DNA of 34,862 bases from positions 1-34,862 of the forward strand of contig NZ_JACJOG010000018.1 of NCBI RefSeq assembly GCF_014695375.1. The letters run 5' to 3'. Source of the stretch: Coleofasciculus sp. FACHB-T130. GTDB taxonomy: Bacteria; Cyanobacteriota; Cyanobacteriia; Cyanobacteriales; FACHB-T130. Of this stretch, positions 9,344 through 16,225 are shown piece by piece. Position 1 is the first letter of the stretch. Each line of letters starts with the position of its first letter. The position numbers and the translations under genes were made by a program. Under the pieces are notes generated by a model. It saw nothing but the letters and a program-made list of their open reading frames with translations. It searched no databases and was not told the DNA's origin.

Positions 9344-9457
9344 ACCGCAGATGGTTTGGTGACTTCTGGACTATGTATGCGGGAAGTAGTGGGAAGTGAC
9401 GACACGCAAGGGTTTTAGTCTTTAGGCTGTGTTTGATTCAACCGCAGATGGTTTGGT
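9344..9457 (+). repeat. Two direct copies of a 17-bp motif (outlying ends of a palindromic repeat)
   Basis: The 17-mer ACCGCAGATGGTTTGGT occurs at 9344-9360 and, identically, at 9441-9457, 97 bases apart. Related copies form the arms of the palindromic element just downstream (9474-9492 and, inverted, 9588-9606). Four copies in under 270 bases, three in one orientation and one inverted, suggest a dispersed small repeat that has been duplicated, or a multi-site protein-binding region. Confidence 0.7.
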
Positions 9458-9472
9458 AAGCTTGGGGCGGGA

Positions 9473-9608
9473 ATCGCAAATAGTTTGGTGTAAACTCTCC
9501 GATATTGAGGAGAGTAATGTTTTCTGTCGTTGCAGAATTCTGCACGAAATTCGTCCTACTTAGTCTCCAGTAGAGGAGAGTGTGTACGCCAAACCATCTG
9601 CGATCGCG
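9473..9608. repeat. Imperfect 136-bp palindromic element (MITE- or REP-like)
   Basis: The left arm (about 9473-9515) and the inverted right arm (about 9564-9608) align over roughly 45 bases. Both contain an ATCGCARATRGTTTGG-like end followed by a GTAAACTCTCC-type block. Each arm also holds its own hairpin: ACTCTCC/GGAGAGT at 9494-9515 (8-base loop) and TCTCC/GGAGA at 9564-9579. The centre holds a perfect 14-base palindrome, TGCAGAATTCTGCA, at 9531-9544. No open frame fits inside. It lies downstream of the membrane-protein gene and upstream of the dehydrogenase gene, both on the minus strand. Confidence 0.65.
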
Positions 9609-9679
9609 ACTCAAAAAAACCTGGCTTGCGATGTTAAGCGCTAGCTCTAAGGAACTTTGGGCAAAAGTTTCTTAGAATT

Positions 9680-10099
9680 TCAGGAACTTCCGCGAACATT
9701 TGGCAGATTGAATGGACGCACGGGAGGAGCAGCCGCCGCACCATAATTCACTCGGCAGCCAATATTCAATATGTTGGCTCCACACTCAAGTGGTACGACT
9801 TCGCCGCCTAGCATGGCGCTACAGCTAACATAACCATCATTGTTCGTGTCCTTAATCATGCACTCAATCGGTGTGGCACGCGCATGGCTAGACCAAGACC
9901 TCATACCCATCCCTGCAATCATGTGCTGCCAAAAGAAACCGAGAACAAACAAGCCAAAAACAACAGCAATGACTGCCGTAGCGATAATTCCGACTCTGGT
10001 TTTCCAATTGCTGAGAATTCCTCCCGGCTTGAGTTGTGGAGAATTCTGTACGGTGGGAGCAGCATTGGTTTTTTCTGGTACTGGTTGAGTTTCAGACAT
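9680..10099 (-). CDS. Single-pass membrane protein with a small four-cysteine extracytoplasmic domain
   Basis: 139 residues, family not recognised. A proline-rich cytoplasmic N-terminus (1-35) is followed by one membrane helix at about 36-57 (GIIATAVIAVVFGLFVLGFF). The extracytoplasmic C-terminal part has four cysteines (C80, C93, C106, C115) that could form two disulphides. It also has a DTNNDG segment (84-89) resembling the acidic loop of EF-hand or excalibur calcium sites. An AAAGAAG purine run precedes the ATG by about 10 bases. It is transcribed alone, with the palindromic repeat region on its 3' side. The reading frame is credible, but the function is unknown. Confidence 0.75.
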   Translation of the reverse strand: MSETQPVPEKTNAAPTVQNSPQLKPGGILSNWKTRVGIIATAVIAVVFGLFVLGFFWQHMIAGMGMRSWSSHARATPIECMIKDTNNDGYVSCSAMLGGEVVPLECGANILNIGCRVNYGAAAAPPVRPFNLPNVRGSS

Positions 10100-10695
10100 G
10101 GTAATGCTTCTTTACTCAGTAAGCCGCCACTTTGAGTGGCTTACCTAAAGTCTACAAAATGGCGCAAAATAGTGGTGCGATGTAGAAAATCGAGTGGCAA
10201 CAGAAGGAATCAAATTCTTTTGGGAATTTCTAAAGAGCGATCGCATCCCACTCTCACTTCTGCTGAGTGTAGGAAATCTCCACCCGCACAAGCAGCTTTT
10301 CGCTTGGTTTCTTCTCCCCGTCAGTCTTTTTAGCAGTCATCACCGGCGAATGCATCGTAACAATGATCATTGGATCATCCGCAGACAGAAAATTGAAATT
10401 TATCAGTTCCACGATGAGCGTTACATTTTAGTTCAACAGAGCCAATTTTTCCCTAGATTTGGCTTGAATGCCATCTTTAGCGAGTGCATTTCTGAGGCAG
10501 ACTAATTGGGAGCTGGCGCGATTGATAAATTAAGAGATCGCTATCCTCGCCAATCCTGAAATGCGATCGCTGCATTTGACGTTGATGTTGGACGGGAGTA
10601 GATGTTAGGTTTCCTTGTGTCAACTCAAGCTACGGCGAATTTGCGATCATGCTAGCTTAGTCTGGAAGCAAAGTAGCTAATGGAGAAGCGTCATA
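10100..10695. other. Spacer with decayed coding sequence
   Basis: About 600 bases without an intact gene. The middle (10362-10505) encodes a recognisable Uma2-like C-terminus listed separately. The rest has only short frames with no motif. The 3' part holds a HIP1 site and leads into the RBS of the gene at 10696. Confidence 0.5.
10362..10505 (+). pseudogene. Remnant of an Uma2-family (DUF820) protein C-terminus
   Basis: The frame ending at the TAA 10503-10505 reads a WIIRRQKIEIYQF segment followed by ERYILVQQSQFFP and a short helical tail. This matches the last ~45 residues of cyanobacterial Uma2-type (PD-(D/E)XK-like) proteins, where a YWIVD strand precedes the EVY-RDGRY-L strand pair. The upstream part of the frame (from 10194) does not resemble the nuclease core. 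The expected catalytic E..D..ExK motifs are missing. I read it as a broken copy of a family that is highly multiplied in cyanobacteria. The family match is from memory. Confidence 0.5.
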
Positions 10696-11109
10696 ATGAC
10701 TGATGAATTTAGACCTGTTGATATACACGAACTTCTTAAGCAGACCCAGGACGAAAGGGATGAGCGGCTAAAAAATGGTATCCAAACCAGTGAGCATATT
10801 CTAAGCTTTGAGCCATCGAATCTAACCATCCAAATCCGTTTGCAAGATAATCCTAATACTTTCTACCGAGAAGTGGATCTAGAGAAATGTATAGATGCTA
10901 GCTCTCTGCTAGCTCAGATTTGGCATTTACACAGCAAGAAATGGGATGATGACAATGGAGTAATTACCGCTTTTTTAAGCCTATTTAAGGATGTGCTAGC
11001 AGTGACTTTTATAAACCATTCCGAACGGCGTTTGTTCACTGCTACAGATATTGCTCATGGTGTCACGTTGAATTGGTCAACCAAAACAGCAACATTTCCT
11101 AAGACATAA
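10696..11109 (+). CDS. Hypothetical protein, 137 residues
   Basis: Not recognised. It is a soluble protein, rich in charged residues, with no signal peptide or membrane segment. An acidic helical N-terminus (1-30) precedes a mixed alpha/beta region. The start is supported by GGAG 9 bases before the ATG. It ends 60 bases before the convergent Ymh-family gene, with a shared perfect inverted repeat between them acting as a likely two-way terminator. Codon use looks ordinary for the window. It is probably a real orphan gene. Confidence 0.65.
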   Translation: MTDEFRPVDIHELLKQTQDERDERLKNGIQTSEHILSFEPSNLTIQIRLQDNPNTFYREVDLEKCIDASSLLAQIWHLHSKKWDDDNGVITAFLSLFKDVLAVTFINHSERRLFTATDIAHGVTLNWSTKTATFPKT

Positions 11110-11158
11110 ACAGAAGCGTGATCGCAAATTGCCTATAGGTTGGGTTGTTGAGGAAAAT

Positions 11159-11177
11159 GGGGAGTAACTTACTCCCC
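11159..11177. terminator. Bidirectional terminator between convergent genes
   Basis: A perfect 9-bp inverted repeat, GGGGAGTAA and TTACTCCCC, is separated by one base, so the effective loop is a few bases. It overlaps the stop codon of the minus-strand Ymh gene. Reading leftwards on the minus strand it is followed by ATTTTCC. Reading rightwards it is followed by a pyrimidine-rich CGCTCTCTTT. It serves the convergent gene pair 10696-11109 and 11169-11942. Confidence 0.65.
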
Positions 11178-11942
11178 GCTCTCTTTACTTACTACTGATC
11201 GAAGATCCTCTAACATTTTTAGCAATAGGTTCACAAAGACGATAAAAGCTCCTCCATCTTCGGGATTGGGATCGAGAAGACGATGGGCATAAGGATTACG
11301 AAAAGTCCCAACAATCCCGGCATAAAGTTCCCGATAGCCATCCCTTTCACTGGGAATGGTAAACTTTGATGCTAACGTCCCATTTTGACCAAAAACATCA
11401 TTGACAAGAACTCGACCGACACGATTAGAGTCTGATATTCCACCAACATCTTTCAGCCGCTCTTCTAAAATGACCCCTGCTGTGCGTACAGCAGAATCCC
11501 AGAGCTTTGGATCGGCACTTCCAGCTCCTAAAATCGGTAAGCATCGTTGTTTCAACTGCTCATCTAGATTAGTGATATCAGCTAATGGTGCTATATGCTT
11601 TACAAAGGATATGTCTGGAGCGCTGAAGTTTGTATCTACAGCTTCATAAGCTTTGCCAGTGAGAGTACAGCACCGACTTTTCTCATATTGTCCGCCAAAG
11701 CGTGAATCGTTGTAGCTAATGTCGCACAGAAGTAAGTTATTAGCTACAAATGCATCTAGTGTTCCTTTGGTTATCTCAGGGATATTCTCCCTGAGACCGC
11801 TGTAGCCAGAAATGGAGTATCCACCTAAAGTCCAAGAGATCAGAAACTCTTCCAATAACTGCCCTTCACGCACAAGTTGAATAAGCTTTGTTAGAAGGAT
11901 TTTTTGGCTATTCGTCAAGTTGTACATTGTATTGACTTTCAC
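11169..11942 (-). CDS. Ymh-family protein (PF09509/TIGR02391-like)
   Basis: Up to 257 residues from a GTG at 11942; an in-frame ATG at 11927 would remove five residues, and neither has a strong ribosome binding site. The C-terminal ~120 residues carry the Ymh pattern: AVRTAGVILEERLKDVGG, then DVFG, then ELYAGIVGTFRNPYAHR (RNPxAHR signature) and a closing hydrophobic helix. The RNxxxHR arrangement resembles the Abi-C/HEPN-like helical domains often seen in phage-defence and toxin loci, although nuclease activity has not been established for Ymh as far as I know. The N-terminal part looks like a small alpha/beta or winged-helix unit. A short open segment upstream (11959-12081) may be a remnant of a former neighbour. 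Confidence 0.72.
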   Translation of the reverse strand: MKVNTMYNLTNSQKILLTKLIQLVREGQLLEEFLISWTLGGYSISGYSGLRENIPEITKGTLDAFVANNLLLCDISYNDSRFGGQYEKSRCCTLTGKAYEAVDTNFSAPDISFVKHIAPLADITNLDEQLKQRCLPILGAGSADPKLWDSAVRTAGVILEERLKDVGGISDSNRVGRVLVNDVFGQNGTLASKFTIPSERDGYRELYAGIVGTFRNPYAHRLLDPNPEDGGAFIVFVNLLLKMLEDLRSVVSKESGE

Positions 11943-11958
11943 TACCTATAGTACTTTT

Positions 11959-12081
11959 CTACTCATTTTGACTGTCTGGAAAGCCAACCTGATCTGGCAA
12001 CTCATCAGACATAATATTCAGAACTTCCAACAAAGTCTTGTATTGAGCAAAGTCTTGGATTGAGTAGGTGTCAGTTTTGGC
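11959..12081 (-). pseudogene. Short open segment, possible gene remnant
   Basis: Between the stop codon at 12082-12084 and the TAG at 11959-11961 the minus strand reads 40 codons of amphipathic, protein-like sequence (YSIQDFAQYKTLLEVLN, then MSDELPDQVGF). It ends 16 bases before the GTG of the Ymh gene. There is no start codon near the beginning of the segment. It may be the tail of a lost upstream partner, or an 18-codon upstream frame starting at an internal ATG. Family unknown. Confidence 0.25.
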
Positions 12082-12123
12082 TTAAGTAAATCAATTGACG
12101 GTTAGCACAAATAAGTTTAGAAA

Positions 12124-12144
12124 GGGAACGCGAGGCTCGCTCCC
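12124..12144 (-). terminator. Candidate terminator hairpin
   Basis: GGGA and GCGA (124-127 and 130-133 of this block) face TCGC and TCCC, with a GGC loop and a two-base bulge. On the minus strand the stem is followed by TTTCTAAAC. It lies about 64 bases downstream of the lysine-tailed gene at 12208-13158. The T-tract is interrupted, so the assignment is tentative. Confidence 0.4.
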
Positions 12145-12207
12145 CGGTGCGCTTTGTGCGCTCGCACTTGATAAGTTTTGATAAAATGAGGAACGATCCC
12201 GCTCTCG

Positions 12208-13158
12208 TTAATCTTTCTTTTTTTTATCTTTTTTCTTTTCTTTTTCCTTGTGCTTTTTCTTTTTGTCTTTACCTTTAGTCTCTTCTGCTGCTCGTAAAAT
12301 CAAATTTCGAGCCACAGTTTGGGTACCCGTATGCTCGTAGTAGTTGGTTGACATATCCAGAAAGGCAGCTAAATAATCCAACTTACTATCAGCAGTATTC
12401 ATAAACTGTTGTAAGTGGGTAACAACGTTTTCTGGCGTTAACCCGCGAGATGCAACAAAGTTATTCATCCAGCCGTTAACTAAGGCAAAACTTTCACCAA
12501 TGAAGCCTAATTTACCAGCCGTAGTGCTGCCAGGAATTGCAGTGTTGATACTCTGATAGGTGGTATTTCCTTCTAATTGCGAAGGATTGAGCTGACCGAG
12601 AATTGATTGAGCTTTGAGGATGAAGTTGGGGCCAAGCGGAATCAATCCATCAACAGCAACTAGCGCAGCCATTCGCATTATGGATTCGTTGTGATAGTTT
12701 CCTAAAGAAGTTCTAAATGCTTCAATGCTGGTAGGAATGCCGTGCAACCGACAAAAGGCAATCAACTCGACAACCAGCTTTAGGGACAAATCAATCGCTT
12801 GTACGGTATCCGCTTTGGGAGTAAGCTGGTTTAAAAAATTCAGAAAACTGATTTTCTCGCCTACTTTATTCGCTAGCGCTGCTGCACCAATGGCACTATC
12901 AGCACGGTCAATTGTTTGGTAGAGCCATAAGGTTTGTTGATAACTCTGGGTTGGATCGTTGTACAGCGCGATCGCTCTTTCGCCAATCTCCTCAATCAGA
13001 CCTTTGTCGGTAACACCTGTCACCGCACGGATAGTATTTTCAAATCCCACCAAGTTTTGCCACTCACCGGGAACGACATAATCGAGCGATCGCAGCATAT
13101 AAACGGTCATGCTGCTGGTTGGCAGGGTATCCACCAATTTAGAAATAGACTGACTCAC
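12208..13158 (-). CDS. Hypothetical cyanobacterial protein with lysine-rich C-terminal tail
   Basis: 316 residues from a GTG start, supported by AAGGA 9 bases upstream. Residues 1-290 are predominantly helical and soluble, with no signal peptide or membrane segment. The last ~24 residues are almost only lysine, glutamate and aspartate (blocks of KKKK separated by E or D). Such a tail often binds nucleic acid or acidic surfaces, but no specific function can be claimed. The body has no motif I recognise. It is transcribed alone, with a hairpin about 64 bases past the stop. Confidence 0.75.
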   Translation of the reverse strand: MSQSISKLVDTLPTSSMTVYMLRSLDYVVPGEWQNLVGFENTIRAVTGVTDKGLIEEIGERAIALYNDPTQSYQQTLWLYQTIDRADSAIGAAALANKVGEKISFLNFLNQLTPKADTVQAIDLSLKLVVELIAFCRLHGIPTSIEAFRTSLGNYHNESIMRMAALVAVDGLIPLGPNFILKAQSILGQLNPSQLEGNTTYQSINTAIPGSTTAGKLGFIGESFALVNGWMNNFVASRGLTPENVVTHLQQFMNTADSKLDYLAAFLDMSTNYYEHTGTQTVARNLILRAAEETKGKDKKKKHKEKEKKKDKKKKD

Positions 13159-13354
13159 GAATTTAGTTCCTTTTTAACTAGATGCCTACCTCTTTTTATC
13201 CTAATTTTTAGGACGAAGTACCTTTTACAAAAAATTACAAAATTAAGGTGAACTTGCCAGCGCGATTGCAATACAGCCCATAGATTACGCTAAGCGTTGA
13301 AACTAAACTTTTGTTTTATTCAACTGCTGCTGGAGCGCAAATTATTTGTTATTA

Positions 13355-13645
13355 CTACCGTTGGTGAATGAATCCTCGGAGTGAAAACCAAGCAACAGCA
13401 GCAAGGGGAAGGACAATACCCATACCAATGGCAGCCCCTTTTAAGCGTTGCATCCAGAGTAGAGTCATTTTGATACCAAACACTGTGACCACAGTGTTTG
13501 TCCATTCTTCTAGTTGATTGGGAGAACTGGTAGGAACCAGAACCATAATCGAAAAAAACAGTGTCATATAGAAAGCTAATAACGCCGCTCCACCACCAAC
13601 TAGCCCTAGAATGACTTTTTTGAGTATCTGAAGAACTTCTTCCAT
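13355..13645 (-). CDS. Small two-helix membrane protein
   Basis: 96 residues. Two hydrophobic segments are visible: about 12-37 (LGLVGGGAALLAFYMTLFFSIM) and about 68-90 (GAAIGMGIVLPLAAVAWFSL). A short polar loop containing EEWTN joins them. It starts 41 bases after the rarA stop on the same strand and may be co-transcribed with it. The family is not recognised. A 129-codon frame covering the same bases is a shadow, because its protein has no hydrophobic pattern. Confidence 0.7.
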   Translation of the reverse strand: MEEVLQILKKVILGLVGGGAALLAFYMTLFFSIMVLVPTSSPNQLEEWTNTVVTVFGIKMTLLWMQRLKGAAIGMGIVLPLAAVAWFSLRGFIHQR

Positions 13646-13686
13646 AATCTAAATACTCGAAATGAATCGGAAATTCGTCACGTTCC

Positions 13687-15918
13687 CTACGATAGCGAAG
13701 ATCGCACAAAAGCGATCGCGCTTTCCCAATTAACGGTCTGATGAAGCAGGGAGCGGATAAATAGCTCTTTTATAATCCGGATTTCTTGTTCTTGGAGGTG
13801 CTTCGCCAAATGCGCCGCATAGGAGGGTCTATTCGTTACAGAAGTCGTTGCGAACCAGCGGTCAATTAAGGCGGGTGTAATATGCATGGAGGTTTGCGAT
13901 CGCTCCTCAGTTACTTCAACCACCAATCCCGCCGACTCGAAAGCTTTTCTCAAATCAAACGCATCCCAGTTGACCATTGGATCTGACGTGTCGCTGTAAA
14001 TTGCCTCTTCCGCTGCCACTAATCGCTGGTATAAGTCGGCATTGGGTTTCGACTTTTCGAGGAAACGATAAAGCCGTTGCGTGTGGCGTGGCACTGTTTC
14101 CGCAAGTACCAAAACTCCCGACTGTTGCAGTAATTGGGCTAACCATTTGGCTGCTGCTGCTTTATCCGGTTCGTGGATAAGTGCATTGCGCCCGATGATG
14201 CAGTCAAATCGGATATCAGAGGATTGGGCAGCTAAAACCTTTGGCAATTGGGTTAAGGTAGCACTCAATAGGACGGGACGATTGAGTTCTGGAAGCGCCA
14301 CCACTTGTTCTTGGAGTGCCTTTGCTTCATCAGCAGTGCGAGTACAGGCATAAACGCCACCTTCTGGCACGCGACGCAAAGCTTCAAAGGTGAGTAAACC
14401 ACTCCCGGCATTTAAGTCCAAAATGACATGGTGACGCTGAAGTTGAGCAAGGGTGAAAATGCGATCGCGTATCCCTGCAAGTTGCTCGCCAATCTGACTC
14501 AACGTGCGCTGCAACCAACGGTCAACTGTGCGGTCAGTCGGGCCTGTTGTTAGCACTTCAACGGGTGAGATAAAAACACCTTCTGCCACTGCTTCCAACT
14601 GCGCTTCCCGATGACGCGCCACCTGCGTCTTAATTTCTCCTTCAAATCCCTGTGTTGAAGGTTGATAAAACACCTGTCCCTGCAAACTACTCGGTAAATA
14701 CTGTTGTGCTACCCAGTGGTCGCGGTAGGCGTGAGGATAAAGATAACCTGCACCATGTCCCAAACCTTTTTTGTCGCGGTTGGCATCCTTGAGGTGATTG
14801 GGTACCTCTGCCTCCCGTTCCTTCTCAACCACCGCTAGCGCATCAAAAAATCCCATCGTGCTGTTAGATTTGGGCGCATTGGCGAGATAAAGCGTGGCTT
14901 GAGCCAGGTGATAGCGTCCTTCTGGCATTCCCACCCACTCGAAAGCACTCGCGCAGGCATTAACGACGACTAAGGCATTAGGGTCAGCGAGTCCCACATC
15001 TTCGCTAGCTAAAATCAACATTCGCCGGAAAATGAAGCGGGGGTCTTCCCCGGCATAAACCATCTTTGCTAGCCAATATAAAGCTGCATCCGGGTCAGAA
15101 CCGCGCAAGCTTTTGATAAAAGCACTAATCGTATCGAAGTGGGCGTCTCCTTCCTTGTCATACAGAACTGCCCTTTGCTGAATCGATTCCTCCGCGACAG
15201 ATAGCGTAATGCGAATCGTTCCAGTTTCGTCGGGGGGTGTGGTTTCGACGGCTAATTCCAAGGCATTGAGTAAGGAACGGGCATCACCGTTAGCGACATT
15301 GACCAAATGTGCGATCGCATCCGGCTCTAAGATTACAGATAGCTGACCATAACCGCGTTCTAAGTCAGCGAGTGCCTGTTCGAGGACGCGGCGTAAGTCA
15401 GCTTCATTGAGGGGCTTCAGCTGAAAGATGCGGGAACGGCTGACAAGAGCTTTGTTAACTTCAAAATAGGGATTTTCTGTGGTTGCACCAATGAGAATCA
15501 CCGTCCCATTTTCCACCCAAGGAAGCAGGGCGTCCTGTTGAGATTTATTGAAGCGATGAACCTCGTCAACAAAAAGAATTGTGCGCTGAGTGTGTTCTTT
15601 TTGGCGTTTTTGAGCGGTAGCGATCGCATCCCGAATTTCTTTTACCCCAGAAAGGACGGCATTAATCGCAATGAAGTGAGCGCGGGTGGTATTGGCGATA
15701 ATCCGAGCCAGAGTTGTTTTCCCCGTACCCGGTGGACCAAAAAAAATCAGGGAAGAAAGCTGGTCAGCTTGAATCGCACGGCGCAACAAACGCCCGGAGC
15801 CAAGGATGTGGTCTTGCCCGATAAACTCATCAAGAGTACGTGGGCGCATCCTCGCAGCCAGGGGTGCATCTTTTTCCACTAATTGTTGGCGATGCTGGTC
15901 GAACAAACCTCTCTTCAC
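13687..15918 (-). CDS. rarA: RarA/MgsA AAA+ ATPase fused to a C-terminal methyltransferase-like domain
   Basis: 743 residues from a GTG start; no good ribosome binding site is seen, so the exact start is uncertain. Residues 1-435 are replication-associated recombination protein A: Walker A GPPGTGKT (61-68), Walker B ILFVDEVHRF (114-123), sensor-1 GATTENP (144-150), and the RarA C-terminal signature HLKDANRD plus GAGYLYPHAY. Residues ~455-743 add a Rossmann-like domain with SAM motif I LDLNAGSGL (500-508), resembling a class I methyltransferase. RarA acts at stalled replication forks together with SSB. The role of the extra domain is unknown. Fusions of this type are known in cyanobacteria under the name RarA/unknown domain fusion protein (recalled, not searched). 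Confidence 0.92.
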   Translation of the reverse strand: MKRGLFDQHRQQLVEKDAPLAARMRPRTLDEFIGQDHILGSGRLLRRAIQADQLSSLIFFGPPGTGKTTLARIIANTTRAHFIAINAVLSGVKEIRDAIATAQKRQKEHTQRTILFVDEVHRFNKSQQDALLPWVENGTVILIGATTENPYFEVNKALVSRSRIFQLKPLNEADLRRVLEQALADLERGYGQLSVILEPDAIAHLVNVANGDARSLLNALELAVETTPPDETGTIRITLSVAEESIQQRAVLYDKEGDAHFDTISAFIKSLRGSDPDAALYWLAKMVYAGEDPRFIFRRMLILASEDVGLADPNALVVVNACASAFEWVGMPEGRYHLAQATLYLANAPKSNSTMGFFDALAVVEKEREAEVPNHLKDANRDKKGLGHGAGYLYPHAYRDHWVAQQYLPSSLQGQVFYQPSTQGFEGEIKTQVARHREAQLEAVAEGVFISPVEVLTTGPTDRTVDRWLQRTLSQIGEQLAGIRDRIFTLAQLQRHHVILDLNAGSGLLTFEALRRVPEGGVYACTRTADEAKALQEQVVALPELNRPVLLSATLTQLPKVLAAQSSDIRFDCIIGRNALIHEPDKAAAAKWLAQLLQQSGVLVLAETVPRHTQRLYRFLEKSKPNADLYQRLVAAEEAIYSDTSDPMVNWDAFDLRKAFESAGLVVEVTEERSQTSMHITPALIDRWFATTSVTNRPSYAAHLAKHLQEQEIRIIKELFIRSLLHQTVNWESAIAFVRSSLS

Positions 15919-16225
15919 CCGCTAGGAATTGCCATCTGTCAGTATAGACTAACCCATTAGACCTCCCCAGAAATTAGATTTCGGCTCAAGTCGCAAAAAG
16001 GTTTCTGGCTCTTTGAGAGTCGTCACTTTTCGTCGAAACTGTTGCCGAACACTTGCGTAATTTGCATGAGTTTGGCGCTAAAGGAAGGAACGCTAGCCCG
16101 ATTCTCGTAGGTATCATCCGCATCCGTATTCCCTCTCTCCAAAGCATCTCTCTTAAGACGGATTCTCCTGACGTAGCGACTCAGATTGAATAGAGAAGAC
16201 CGTGTATGTATACGGATGGCTGTTC
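15919..16225. other. Divergent promoter spacer between rarA and the giant kinase
   Basis: About 300 bases with no gene. Promoters of both divergent genes must lie here by position. GAGAAG sits a few bases before an in-frame GTG at 16202, and GGATGG sits about 7 bases before the ATG at 16226, which leaves two possible starts for the kinase. No clear operator or terminator was found. Confidence 0.4.

Noticed and set aside
13320-13709. 129-codon minus-strand frame
   Set aside because: It overlaps the 96-residue membrane protein in another frame and runs into the end of rarA. Its product is cysteine- and serine-rich without motif, so it is a shadow.
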